Below, in pieces: positions 33,147 through 42,471 of a stretch of 62,277 nt of DNA (its first letter is position 1; every line of letters begins with the position of its first letter). The stretch is taken from the NCBI GenBank assembly GCA_034429475.1, contig DAOUGD010000021.1, positions 1 to 62,277 on the forward strand, written 5' to 3'. The notes below the pieces were generated by a model. The model was given only the letters and a program-made list of their open reading frames with translations. It was not told the origin of the DNA and ran no database searches. Position numbers and translations under genes: made by a program. The stretch is from JAKQHY01 sp034429475. Lineage in GTDB: Bacteria > Chloroflexota > Anaerolineae > B4-G1 > SLSP01.

Positions 33147-34712
33147 ATGCGTGCTGCTCAATATCTGCGTGTCTCCATGGCCGAACAACTCAAAGGCCAC
33201 AGTCTCGACGCCCAACGCACTTCCACCGCCGCCCTCATCCGCCAACGCGAGTGGACCGCCGCCGGCGAATACGTGGACGCCGGCATCTCCGCCAAATCCG
33301 ACGCCCACCGGCCGGCTTTTCTCCAACTCCTCGCCGACGCCCAACAAGGCCGCTTTGATGTCGTGGTGGTAGACAAAGTCGACCGTTTCTACCGCCACCT
33401 CAAAGGGCTGCTGGGCGCGTTGGATACCCTTCGCGGCGCCGAGGTCACCTTCGTCTCCGTCCAGGAGAACCTGGACTTCTCCACTCCTTGGGGCAAACTC
33501 ACCCTCACAATGCTGGGGATGCTGGCCGAAATCTACCTCGACAACCTCAGCCAGGAAACCCACAAGGGCAAGCTGGCCCGCGCCCGCAAGGGCCAATGGA
33601 ACGGGGCCATCCCGTTCGGCTACTGCCGGGGGACGTGCAGCACCTGCACCGATCCCAACGGCCCGGACTACTGCCCGGATGCGGGCGGGCCGGATCACCT
33701 CACCGAGCGCCGGCTGTACGCCCATCCGGTGGAATCCGTGGCCGTGCAGCGCGCCTTCGCCCTGTACCTCACCGGCAACTACAGTGATGGCGTCCTGGCG
33801 GAAGTCCTCAACACCGACGCCCTGGAACTCCCCGATGGCCGGCGGCTTCCTTTTCGGACCAAAGGCTTGCCGGGACGCTTCCCGCCGGGCCCGTTCAGCA
33901 AAGACAGCGTGCGCGAGCTGCTGCAACACCGCTTCTACACCGGGATGGTCAACTACTATGGCCGGGATGCCAAGGGGCGCAAGCGCAAACGGGCGGATGC
34001 GGCAGATACCTTTCCCGGTCAACAACCAGTCCTGGTCAGCCCGGAGGACTTCGAGCGGGCGCAGACCTTGCGCGAACAACTCGTCCGGCGTACCCGGCAA
34101 CCCAGTGGGGAGCCCCGCGTTTATCTGCTTTCCGGCCTGCTGCGCTGTGAGCAATGCGGACAGCCCTTCCGCGCGATGCGCAGTCAACAGCGCCGCTACT
34201 ACCGGGATGTAAGTCGCATCAATCACACCAGTGATTGCCCGCAACCCACCCTCCACGCGGAAGACATCGAAGCGCAGGTGCGGGATTTCTTCACCAACCT
34301 GCACCTGCCATCAGACTGGCGTACCTGGGTGGAGACCCGGCATCTCACCGTGGAGCAGCAAGCCGTACAGCAGGAACAACGGGCTGCGGTGGAAGAACGG
34401 TGGACGCGCGCCCAAGAGCTGTATCTGGCGGGCTGGTCGGACAAGGCGCAACTGCAAGCCGAACGTTGGCAGTACCAAACCGGCTTGACGGACTTGACAC
34501 CCAGTGAAGTAAGTGCTATTATAGGGGCAGGTCAAGTTCTGGAGCAATTACCAGAAGTATTGGCCGAGGAGGATGTTTTAAAACAAAATACACTCCTGCG
34601 ACTGATCCTCGCAGGAGTGTGGGTCAAAGGATACAAGCTAACCGCTGTACAGGCGAAGTTACCTTTTTACCCCCTGATTTCTTATTGTCTGAGCGGGAGC
34701 GACGGGACTTGA
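33147..34712 (+). CDS. Large serine recombinase 2, overlapping tRNA-Asp
   Basis: ATG 33147 with AGGAGG upstream gives 521 aa. The catalytic domain begins MRAAQYLRVSMAE (Ser10 nucleophile), with VVVDKVDRFYRHL. The DNA-binding domain contains the same unusual insert as recombinase 1 (CSTCTDPNGPDYCP), followed by a proper zinc ribbon (LRCEQCGQPFRAM) and a coiled coil. The last codons and stop lie in the 3' part of the tRNA-Asp gene on the other strand. This suggests that the C-terminus was formed by integration at this tRNA. The final 200 bp are more AT-rich than the rest. Confidence 0.87.
   Translation: MRAAQYLRVSMAEQLKGHSLDAQRTSTAALIRQREWTAAGEYVDAGISAKSDAHRPAFLQLLADAQQGRFDVVVVDKVDRFYRHLKGLLGALDTLRGAEVTFVSVQENLDFSTPWGKLTLTMLGMLAEIYLDNLSQETHKGKLARARKGQWNGAIPFGYCRGTCSTCTDPNGPDYCPDAGGPDHLTERRLYAHPVESVAVQRAFALYLTGNYSDGVLAEVLNTDALELPDGRRLPFRTKGLPGRFPPGPFSKDSVRELLQHRFYTGMVNYYGRDAKGRKRKRADAADTFPGQQPVLVSPEDFERAQTLREQLVRRTRQPSGEPRVYLLSGLLRCEQCGQPFRAMRSQQRRYYRDVSRINHTSDCPQPTLHAEDIEAQVRDFFTNLHLPSDWRTWVETRHLTVEQQAVQQEQRAAVEERWTRAQELYLAGWSDKAQLQAERWQYQTGLTDLTPSEVSAIIGAGQVLEQLPEVLAEEDVLKQNTLLRLILAGVWVKGYKLTAVQAKLPFYPLISYCLSGSDGT
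34494..34522 (+). promoter_or_regulatory. Near-consensus sigma-70 promoter inside the recombinase 2 gene
   Basis: TTGACA (34494-34499), a 17-bp spacer and TATTAT (34517-34522) lie within coding sequence, reading toward the tRNA and thus antisense to it. It is the best -35/-10 match I noticed in the window. Confidence 0.5.
34590..34620. repeat. 12-bp perfect inverted repeat near the recombinase 2 end
   Basis: ACACTCCTGCGA and TCGCAGGAGTGT flank a 7-nt loop, about 70 bp downstream of the internal promoter and 74 bp before the tRNA. It is coding sequence but the perfect symmetry suggests a protein-binding site or RNA hairpin. Confidence 0.45.
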
Positions 34713-34767
34713 ACCCGCGATCTCCGGCTTGACAGGCCGGCATGTTGACCAACTACACTACGCCCCC
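34694..34767 (-). tRNA. tRNA-Asp (GTC)
   Basis: On the minus strand a 74-nt cloverleaf reads from GGGGGCG at 34767. The 7-bp acceptor stem pairs GGGGGCG with CGCTCCC (one G-T pair). The anticodon loop CTGTCAA lies in a CCGGC/GCCGG stem, giving anticodon GTC. The T arm is CGGGTTCAAGTCCCG and the discriminator base is G. The CCA tail is not encoded. Its 3' end overlaps the last codons of serine recombinase 2 on the opposite strand. Confidence 0.93.
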
Positions 34768-34803
34768 TTAACGTTGCGAATCATACCATATCCCCACTTT
34801 TTG

Positions 34804-36033
34804 TCAACCCGAATTATCCCCAACCAATGAAGTCATTGGGGCAATGATCCCCGCCTTTACCTCCAATGTTAGTGTCTTGCGACGGAATGTTTCTGGAAAC
34901 ATCTCGGCATCTGTGGTAGCCAGGATGGCTTGTTCAACGTTGCCGAGCAGGTTTAACAGATAGGTACGCCGGGCGCGATCCAGTTCCGCTAACACCTCAT
35001 CCAGCAGCAGCACCGGCGACTCACCGGTCTCCTGTTCCAGCCAACGCAACTCGGCCAGGCGCAGCGCAAGGACGACCGTGCGCTGCTGTCCCCGTGAGCC
35101 GAACTGCCCAATGTCTACCCCCTCAGAAATAAAGCGCAACTCGTCGCGGTGCGGGCCGGTGAGTGTGATGCCGCGCTCGATCTCGTGCTTGCGGCGGCGG
35201 GTGAACATCGTGCGATACGCCTCGTGCAGTGTGGCGAGGTCCACCGGCGGCTCGGTCGTCGGCGAAAGCAACCCCATCTGATAATCTACCGCCGGCGGCT
35301 TCAGCGGATCGAAATTTGGCGCGTATTGCAACTGGAGCCAGGTCGCGCCGCCGGTCAGCTCTTGATGCAGGCGGTCGGCGTAGAAGTTCAGGCCGGCCAC
35401 GACTTTCCGCCGGTATAGCGAGAGCGTCACGCCGGTTTGCACCAACGTCTCCTCGAAGGGCGCCAGTTGACGCAGGTCGCTGCGAGCGCCGCGCAGGTGA
35501 CGCAACAGGGCGTTGCGGCGCGCCATCGCCGACTCGTACTGCGCCAGCGCCTCGACGTACTCCGGATAGACCTGCGAGAGCAAGTCGTCCAGGTGCGCAC
35601 GCCGGTCGGCGGGCGGGCCACCCGCCAGAGTGACATCCTCCGGTGTGAACATCACCACGTTCAAGTGCCCCGATAGATCAGCGCGGCGGATGACCCGTTG
35701 GTTGAGCTGGATTTTCTTTTCCAGGCGGATGGCGCCGTTAGCCGTCGCCCGGCGTTGTAGCGCGATCTCAAGGGCGTCGGCCCGATCTCGGCGGATAACC
35801 TCCGCCTTGAGATGGGCAAAGGGCAGGTTTGCCTGCACCGCATTCCAATGGATCAGGTGTTGATCGGTATGCGTTAGGGGCGAGCGGCCCAATGCCAGGT
35901 AGGCAATCGCTTCTAGGAGGCTGGTCTTCCCCTGAGCGTTTGCCCCCAGCAACAATATCGGCGTGGCGGGCAGGTCCAGTTCCAGGCGGTTGTAGGTACG
36001 GAATTGGCGTAGGCTCAAGCTGCGGACGTACAT
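34804..36033 (-). CDS. recF: DNA replication/repair protein RecF
   Basis: The 409-aa protein begins MYVRSLSLRQFRTYNRLELD, has the P-loop GANAQGKTSLLEAIAYL, the signature region FGSRGQQRTVVLALRLAE and Walker B ESPVLLLDEVLAELD. RecF is an SMC-like ATPase that loads RecA on gapped DNA with RecO and RecR. Its length is slightly above the usual 360-380. The start overlaps the end of the histidine kinase gene by 19 bp. RecF more often sits near dnaN, so this pairing is unusual. Confidence 0.93.
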   Translation of the reverse strand: MYVRSLSLRQFRTYNRLELDLPATPILLLGANAQGKTSLLEAIAYLALGRSPLTHTDQHLIHWNAVQANLPFAHLKAEVIRRDRADALEIALQRRATANGAIRLEKKIQLNQRVIRRADLSGHLNVVMFTPEDVTLAGGPPADRRAHLDDLLSQVYPEYVEALAQYESAMARRNALLRHLRGARSDLRQLAPFEETLVQTGVTLSLYRRKVVAGLNFYADRLHQELTGGATWLQLQYAPNFDPLKPPAVDYQMGLLSPTTEPPVDLATLHEAYRTMFTRRRKHEIERGITLTGPHRDELRFISEGVDIGQFGSRGQQRTVVLALRLAELRWLEQETGESPVLLLDEVLAELDRARRTYLLNLLGNVEQAILATTDAEMFPETFRRKTLTLEVKAGIIAPMTSLVGDNSG

Positions 36034-39000
36034 TTATTTTCCTCATCCAACACCCGCCGCACCACCTGCGCCAGGGTGTCTATTTCAAAAGGTTTGTGGA
36101 TCACTTCACAGAAACCGGCAGCCTGTAGCTCTCCGCGGACGGCCTCAGCCGCGTAACCGGTGATGCCCAGCACTCTCACAGTGGGAGTGATGACTTTCAG
36201 GGCCTGAAGTAGCGCCTTTCCCCCCATCCCCGGCATAACAATATCGGTGATGACGAGAGCAATGCCGCTTTCACGCCGGTAAATATCCAAAGCCTCACGG
36301 CCATCGGCGGCGGACAAGAGCCGATAGCCCAGGGATTCCAGGAGAGCGCCCCCGGCTTCCCGCAGCATCGGATTGTCTTCTACCAGCAGGATGGTTTCGC
36401 CCTGCGTAGGGATGGGTTCCTCTACGGCTACAACCATCGGCGGCTCTACGGCTTCGAGTTGGTAAACCGGCAGGTAGAGGTAGAAGGTAGTTCCTTGCCC
36501 CAGGGCCGTTTCCGCCCCAATGTAGCCGTCATGCTGGCGGATCGTGCCGTAGACCTGCGCCAATCCCAGGCCGGTGCCCTGGCCAACGGGCTTGGTGGTG
36601 AAGTACGGCTCGAACAGATGTGCGCGCACTTCATCGGTCATACCGCTGCCGGTATCGGCAACGCTCAGGCAGACCCACTCCCCGGCGGGCATGTCGGGCG
36701 CCGGCGGCGGGGTTCCGGACGCCAACATCAGTCGAGAAAGGGTAAAGACCAGCTCGCCGCCATCGGGCATCGCGTCGCGGGCGTTAAGCGCCAGGTTGAC
36801 GAGCGCTTGCTGGATGTGGTTGGCGTCGGCATAGATGACAACCTCGCTGACATCGGTGATGATAGTGATGTGAATATTCTCCGGCAGCGTGCGTTGCAAC
36901 ATATCGAGAATGCTTCGCGTGAATTCGCATAATTCCACCGGGCGAAGCCTGAGCATGGTGCGCCGGCTGAAATCGAGAATCTGCTGCACTAAGTCGCTGG
37001 CGCGGCGGGATTCACTGAGGATGGTTTCCAGCGCCTTGGTCACGTCGGGGGGCAGGCCCGGCGCCGCGCGTTGCTTGCGCAGCGGCATCTGCGCATAGAG
37101 GACGATGGAGGTGAGGATGTTGCGGAAGTCGTGGGCGATCCCGGCCGCGAGCCGGCCTACGGATTCCATCTTTTGGGATTGCACCAGTTGATCCTGGGTC
37201 TGCCGGAGTTCGGCGTTGAGAGCCTGGAGGCGGGCATTGTTTTCCTGGAGGGCCAGTTCGACCCGCTTGCGTTCGCTGACGTCGTAGGCGGTGCCGCGGA
37301 CCCCGTAGATGGCGCCGGCGGCATTCCAAATCGCCTTGGCGTTGAAGACCAGGTGAATCTCATGCCCATCTTTGCCGCGATGGATGGTCTCATGGCCGGC
37401 AACGGTCTTTCCCGTCAGCAGTTGCCGAAAGAGTTCCCTGTCTTGGGCCGCGTAGTCCGGGGACTGGAATTGGGTGAACGGCTGCCCCAACATTTCCTCT
37501 ACCGGATAGCCGAACACAGTCTCCCAGGCCGGGTTCAAATACGTGTAACGTCCTTCCGCATCGCACTGCCAGATGAGGTCTTGCGCCGTCTCGACCAGGT
37601 CGTGATAGAGTTGTTGCGATTCTTTCAGGCTGGCTTCGGCCGCCAGGCGCGCGGTGATGTCGCGGATGGCGGCAATGTGGACGGCGCGCTCGCGCCATGT
37701 GAAAAAGCGCCCGGTGATTTCGACCGGGAAAACCGCGCCGTCTGTCCTCCGGTGCATACGCAAGGGGATGAACACCAACTGGGCTTCGACCACCGGCGAA
37801 CCTTGCGTGACACGCTGGGTTTCTTCCGGCTCGGCGGAGAGGTCGGTATTCTTCATCTCTAACAATTCTTCGCGACTGTAACCGTATAGCAGCGTCGCGG
37901 CCTTGTTGCTTTCCAGAAGTCGCCCGGTGGCATTTTCAATCAGGAAGATGGCGTCTGATTCCAGGTCAAAGAGCTGGCGGTAGCGTTCCTCACTTTCCCG
38001 CAGCGCGGCCTCGGCTTGCTTGTGCTCGTCAATCTCGGTGGATAGATTTGCCAGTGTTTGTTGGAGCTGCTCCGCCATGCGGTTGAAAGATAACGTGAGG
38101 GTGTGGGTTTCTTTGATTCCGCCGACGGGCTGGATGGGATGCCATTCTCCTTGCGCCAGAGCTTGCGTGGACGTGTTAAGATGCACAATCGGTTGGCTAA
38201 TCCTGCGGGCGGTGAGCACGCCGATCCCCAGACAAACAAGGATCGCCGCGCTTACGAGGAGGGCGGCGGCGCGATTGTTGGCATGAATTTCTGCCATAAA
38301 ATCCGCTTCGGGGATAACCACAACGATGAGCCAGTCAATCCCGTAAGCATCCTGCACCGGCGACACCTGGAGGAATTGCTGCTGCCCATCTAACTTGAAA
38401 TCCAATTGTTGGGCATTGGTAATGGCGTGATAATCGCCAAACCGTTGGGTCAGCGCAGCGGCGGCCTGCCGGATGATGGGGTTGGCGCTTTCACTGGCGG
38501 ACAAGCGCTGCCGCTGGTTGTTCTCATCTGGCCCGGTGAAAAGTGCTCCAGGTGTCGAGGCGGCGACCAACAGGCCGGAACGTTCCATAATGAAACTTTG
38601 CCCTGTTTTACCGATCTCCAGCGTCTTCAAGAAGTTGCTCACATGCCCCACAAAGAGGTCAATGGAAACCACCCCCATTAAATTCTGTCCATCGTCGTAT
38701 ACCGGGCGGCTGGCCGCAATCGCCATGTCCTGCCCTGTCGTCAAAATGTAGACGCTGCTCCAGGTTGCGCCGTCCTTCGCGACGGCGCCGGTATACCAGA
38801 GGCGGGTGCGTGGATCAAAGTTCGGCACGGTGGCTAACAGATCGGTTTTGTTCCCCAGATTATCCGTAGCGTATTTTTGGAATGGCCCTTGCACAAAATC
38901 CACCGTGCCGGTCTTATACAGCGCTCCCCCGGCGCCCTCGCGCCCGGCGCCCACGAAACCACCTGCCGTATTCCCAAAATAGATGCTGGTCACAGAATCG

Positions 39001-39320
39001 AAAACCTGCACCTGTTCCCAGAAATGCTGCGCCAAAACCTCTTGCCCCGCCGCCGGCAGCATCCCCTGATGAAAGGCGTTGGCGTTCAACTGATTGATGC
39101 GATGCGGCGTATCCAGAAAATCCAGCAGGTGTTCGGCGATGCGCGCGGTAATCTCACCCCGCAACTGCCGGGCGACATTGTTGACCGCCTGTTGGCTGTT
39201 GCGGTAAGACAGATACCCCACCCAGCCGACGGCGATCACGACCAGAGCGAAGAACGGCGCGATAAGGACGAGTTGCAGAGGCAGCGACCGCGTTGGTTTA
39301 GGTTGTGACGCTGAAGCCAT
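36015..39320 (-). CDS. Hybrid sensor histidine kinase (Cache, HAMP, PAS-PAS, HisKA, HATPase, REC)
   Basis: The 1101-aa membrane kinase has a first TM near 15-40 and an extracytoplasmic Cache-like region (RLWYTGAVAKDGATWSSVY). A second TM (LLVSAAILVCLGIGVL) and HAMP follow. Two PAS domains (ESEERYRQLFDLESDAIF; DLIWQCDAEGRYTYLNP) precede the HisKA box with the phospho-His in AAGIAHDFRNILTS. The HATPase_c domain has NLALNARDAMPDGG and GTGLGLAQVYG, and the REC domain has ILLVEDNPM and Asp in LVITDIVMPGMGG. A minus-strand TATAAT (39364-39369) with TTGTTC 18 bp upstream is a likely promoter. The ligand is unknown. Confidence 0.9.
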   Translation of the reverse strand: MASASQPKPTRSLPLQLVLIAPFFALVVIAVGWVGYLSYRNSQQAVNNVARQLRGEITARIAEHLLDFLDTPHRINQLNANAFHQGMLPAAGQEVLAQHFWEQVQVFDSVTSIYFGNTAGGFVGAGREGAGGALYKTGTVDFVQGPFQKYATDNLGNKTDLLATVPNFDPRTRLWYTGAVAKDGATWSSVYILTTGQDMAIAASRPVYDDGQNLMGVVSIDLFVGHVSNFLKTLEIGKTGQSFIMERSGLLVAASTPGALFTGPDENNQRQRLSASESANPIIRQAAAALTQRFGDYHAITNAQQLDFKLDGQQQFLQVSPVQDAYGIDWLIVVVIPEADFMAEIHANNRAAALLVSAAILVCLGIGVLTARRISQPIVHLNTSTQALAQGEWHPIQPVGGIKETHTLTLSFNRMAEQLQQTLANLSTEIDEHKQAEAALRESEERYRQLFDLESDAIFLIENATGRLLESNKAATLLYGYSREELLEMKNTDLSAEPEETQRVTQGSPVVEAQLVFIPLRMHRRTDGAVFPVEITGRFFTWRERAVHIAAIRDITARLAAEASLKESQQLYHDLVETAQDLIWQCDAEGRYTYLNPAWETVFGYPVEEMLGQPFTQFQSPDYAAQDRELFRQLLTGKTVAGHETIHRGKDGHEIHLVFNAKAIWNAAGAIYGVRGTAYDVSERKRVELALQENNARLQALNAELRQTQDQLVQSQKMESVGRLAAGIAHDFRNILTSIVLYAQMPLRKQRAAPGLPPDVTKALETILSESRRASDLVQQILDFSRRTMLRLRPVELCEFTRSILDMLQRTLPENIHITIITDVSEVVIYADANHIQQALVNLALNARDAMPDGGELVFTLSRLMLASGTPPPAPDMPAGEWVCLSVADTGSGMTDEVRAHLFEPYFTTKPVGQGTGLGLAQVYGTIRQHDGYIGAETALGQGTTFYLYLPVYQLEAVEPPMVVAVEEPIPTQGETILLVEDNPMLREAGGALLESLGYRLLSAADGREALDIYRRESGIALVITDIVMPGMGGKALLQALKVITPTVRVLGITGYAAEAVRGELQAAGFCEVIHKPFEIDTLAQVVRRVLDEENKCTSAA

Positions 39321-39363
39321 AGTCTATTCCTTTCAGCCGGCATTGTCTGAATTTCCTAAACCG

Positions 39364-39393
39364 ATTATAATAGCCTTTCGTGTTTGTGAACAA
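39364..39393 (-). promoter_or_regulatory. Promoter of the histidine kinase-recF operon
   Basis: TATAAT at 39364-39369 and TTGTTC at 39388-39393 (minus strand) are separated by 18 bp in the 149-bp gap between the kinase and the divergent helicase gene. Confidence 0.45.
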
Positions 39394-39469
39394 TCCGTTC
39401 ATAAGCCACACAGAGTTTTTTACAGGGTCAAGAGTGCGACTTGACTCAATTCAGTCAAGGAGTGCTTTT

Positions 39470-40732
39470 GTGAATTTTGAACAATTTTCGCTCGACCCGC
39501 GCATCGTCGCGGGCGTTGAGGCGATGGGCTACACCCTCCCGACGCCGATTCAAGAACAGGCCATTCCGGTCGTGCTGACCGGACGCGATATCCTGGGCAT
39601 CGCGCAGACCGGCACCGGCAAGACGGCCGCCTTCATCCTGCCGATTTTGCAGCGGTTGACCTACGGTCCGCTGCGGCAAGTGCGCGCGTTGATCGTCGCG
39701 CCCACCCGTGAACTGGCCGATCAAATCTACGATGTGAGCGTGGCGCTGGGCCGGCACACCAAAGTGCGCAGCGCCGCCGTCTATGGCGGCGTGGGCAAAG
39801 GCGCGCAAGTGGCCGCCCTCCAACGCGGCGTCGAAATCCTCATCGCCTGCCCCGGTCGCCTGCTCGACCTGGTCGGCGAAGGCCACATTGACCTCTCCCA
39901 CGTCGAAGTGCTGGTGCTGGACGAGGCCGATCGCATGTGCGATATGGGTTTCCTGCCGGACGTCCGCCGCATTCTCAAGCTGCTGCCCACTCAACGGCAG
40001 ACGCTCTTCTTCTCGGCCACCATGCCCGACGAAATCCGCGCCCTGGCCGACAGCATCCTCCACCAACCCGCCACGGTGCAGATCGGCATCATCGCGCCCG
40101 CCCAATCCGTGTCGCACGCCCTCTACCCGATCCCGCGCACGCTGAAGAAAGACCTGCTGCTGGCCCTGCTGGAGCGCACCGCGACCGGGCGCGTGCTGAT
40201 TTTCACCCGCACCAAATATCGCGCCCGCAACTTGGCGCACGATCTGGCGAAGCGCAAGTACAACGTCGCCGCCTTGCAGGGGAATATGTCCCAGAACAAG
40301 CGGCAGGAGGCGCTGGACGGTTTCCGGGATGGCAAGTACGACATCCTGGTCGCCACAGACATCGCCGCGCGCGGCATAGACGTGACGGACATCACGCACG
40401 TCATCAACTTTGACATCCCCGACACGGTGGACGCTTACACGCACCGCATCGGGCGCACGGGGCGCGTGGAGCAGACCGGCGAGGCGTTCACGTTTGTCGA
40501 GCCGGAGGACGCCATTCTGGTGCGCGACATCGAAAAAGTGCTGAAGGAGCGCATCGAGCGCCGCCGCTTGCCCGATTTTGACTACGGCGACTTCTCCCCG
40601 GAGGACTGGGGCCGCGTCCCCGCGCCGCGTCAACCGCGCCCCGCGCCCGCCCCGCAGCGCCGGCGCGATAGGAATGTAGATCGCCGCCCCGACCCCGTGC
40701 GCGCCTCACAGCGGCGCAAACCACAACAATAA
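39470..40732 (+). CDS. DEAD-box RNA helicase
   Basis: GTG 39470 follows AAGGAG and gives 420 aa beginning with the Q-motif region (FEQFSLDPRIVAGVEAMGYTLPTPIQ). All motifs are present: AQTGTGKT, PTRELADQ, VLDEADRM, SATMP, ATDIAARGID and HRIGRTGR. The tail (after about 385) is Pro/Arg-rich and basic, as in RhlE/CsdA-like enzymes that unwind structured RNA. A longer in-frame ATG at 39380 has no ribosome binding site. It is transcribed divergently from the kinase. Confidence 0.92.
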   Translation: MNFEQFSLDPRIVAGVEAMGYTLPTPIQEQAIPVVLTGRDILGIAQTGTGKTAAFILPILQRLTYGPLRQVRALIVAPTRELADQIYDVSVALGRHTKVRSAAVYGGVGKGAQVAALQRGVEILIACPGRLLDLVGEGHIDLSHVEVLVLDEADRMCDMGFLPDVRRILKLLPTQRQTLFFSATMPDEIRALADSILHQPATVQIGIIAPAQSVSHALYPIPRTLKKDLLLALLERTATGRVLIFTRTKYRARNLAHDLAKRKYNVAALQGNMSQNKRQEALDGFRDGKYDILVATDIAARGIDVTDITHVINFDIPDTVDAYTHRIGRTGRVEQTGEAFTFVEPEDAILVRDIEKVLKERIERRRLPDFDYGDFSPEDWGRVPAPRQPRPAPAPQRRRDRNVDRRPDPVRASQRRKPQQ

Positions 40733-40739
40733 TAATGAA

Positions 40740-40770
40740 GAAACCGGGTTTGTGCGACAAACCCGGTTTC
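40740..40770 (+). terminator. Terminator of the DEAD-box helicase gene
   Basis: The perfect 14-bp stem GAAACCGGGTTTGT / ACAAACCCGGTTTC with a GCG loop begins 8 bp after the stop codon. The pairing ends in a T-rich arm. Confidence 0.8.
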
Positions 40771-40854
40771 CATTCATTGGTTCCCGCCCTCTTTCTTGAG
40801 GGCTGGAGTAACGATTTTGTTTTGTCTGTCGGCTTTATTGCCACGAAGTTGGGC

Positions 40855-42471
40855 GTATAGTACCTTACCAGTGAAATTCTTGCCCAGCCGACAAGGATTT
40901 AGGCGGGTTCCGGGCAAGGCTGCGCGAGTTGGGGGATGATGACCATTTCCCGCAACTTGAGCGCCATGAGAATGACTTGCCGCCCCAAGTCGGTCAAATA
41001 GTAGCGGTAGCGTTGGCCCACTTTCTTGATCAGGCCGTGGACCCGCAAGCGTTTGAGCAAGCGGGTGATCTGCCCGGCAGTTTTGTTCCTTAGTCGTTGT
41101 TGCAGGTCAGCGTTGTTGAACCCGGCAAGCACCAACTCACCTTGCGCCAGGGCACGCAGCACACAGGTATCCTCCTCCGCGAGGAGATTGAAGCCCCGGT
41201 AGCGGTGGTCATGGTCGGTCTGGGTTTCGGTCAGGCGGTGCAGTTTCGCCACGCCGACTTCGGGCGGCTCAATGGCAGAGAGGAACTTGAGGTAGCGCAA
41301 GTTGACAGCCCGGAGGGTTTCCTGCAAGGCGCCCAGGCTATGGACGGTCTTCTTCATGGACGCCCACTGCATCGTAGTGGAGCCATCGCGATGGTGGACC
41401 TGCCGATGGTGCTTGAAGAAGGACACGTTGGTGACGGTGGTCTCGATCCGCAGAATGCCCCGGAACTTGTCATACACCTTGAGCGTCACCGGCCCCATCT
41501 GGTGTTTGACCCGCCGGCCCAGCCAGCGCTGGTTGTAGCGTGTGCCCAGGTCTCCTTGGTAATTGCCGTGGAGCGTGCGCCCCAGAAAGGTGGCAATGTC
41601 GGCGGGTTGCACCACCTGAATCAGGGCTTCCAGGAGATGGAGGTAGAACGCTTGCAAGGTAGCCGCGTCTTTGAACACCAGGTCGGTGGCATACTCGACC
41701 TGGAAGAGACTCCACTGGTAGGTCAGGTTGAGCGTCGCCACCACCGGGCAATAGTGGCGCGCCAAGGCATCCAGATGGGCGTGCAGCCATGCACCATCCC
41801 ACTGGACGGCCAACTGGTTGACCGCGTCACAATCGGCCAGGGCCACGAAGGCGTTATCCTGCTGCGTAAAGGCGAGCCCATGCGTGGTCAACTGCGTCGC
41901 CAGCCAGTTGTGTCCGTTGCAGTAGAATTGAATCTCAAAGGGACACCAGGTAGCGAGGCGCAAGTAGCACAAGCCCAAGGCCGCATCGATGAAATAGAAA
42001 TAGTAATGCAAGCATTTACCGCAACGATCACGCACGTAGGTTTTGCCCGTGACTTTGTCATGCCACGGTTCATACGCCCGGCACGGCTCCATCGCCGCAA
42101 AGATATGCACCACCCCCGGCTGATGCCCGTGCTTCGCCAGCAGCGCCTGGATACGGTCTTCTTTGCGAAACGCCTTGCTGCTGCGAATGAATTCGATCTG
42201 TACACCGTGGCTCTGAGCCAAGGCCTCGGCATGAGCGCGAATCGCATCCCGCAGCGGTTGGGCAAACTAGGCATAATCAAAGATGCGTATCTGTTGCGCG
42301 TACAGATAGTGCGTCATCCCTTTCGCATAGCACAAGGTCTGCAAATGCCCTTTGATGACCACCCGATCATAGCAATGCACCACACCATAAAGTTCCTGGC
42401 GATACTTCTCACTCAACAACTGCGTGCTCATAGCGCAACTCCTTGTCCGCAATGGGGTGGTGTAACTATAC
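40855..42471 (-). mobile_element. Probable insertion sequence with a nonsense-mutated transposase
   Basis: Short inverted repeats GTATAGT (40855-40861) and ACTATAC (42465-42471) bracket the interrupted transposase-like gene, followed directly on the right by the truncated hydrolase. The ends are weak (7 bp) and no target duplication is clear, so the boundaries are approximate. Confidence 0.45.
40899..42431 (-). pseudogene. Transposase-like gene split by an in-frame amber codon
   Basis: ATG 42431 (MSTQLLSEKYRQEL) has AAGGAG upstream. The frame stops at TAG (42267-42269) right after QQIRIFDYA but continues in the same frame through FAQPLRDAIRAHAEALAQ to 40899, for about 510 aa overall. A single CAG-to-TAG change would explain it. 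The downstream part has CGKCLHYYFYF, a long central region and a C-terminal winged helix (NKTAGQITRLLKRLRVHGLIKKV). I know no catalytic assignment for it. Transposon origin is inferred from flanking repeats and gene disruption. Confidence 0.6.

Noticed and set aside
39455..40633. 392-codon minus-strand frame in the DEAD-box gene
   Set aside because: Antisense of conserved helicase motifs; no start signal.
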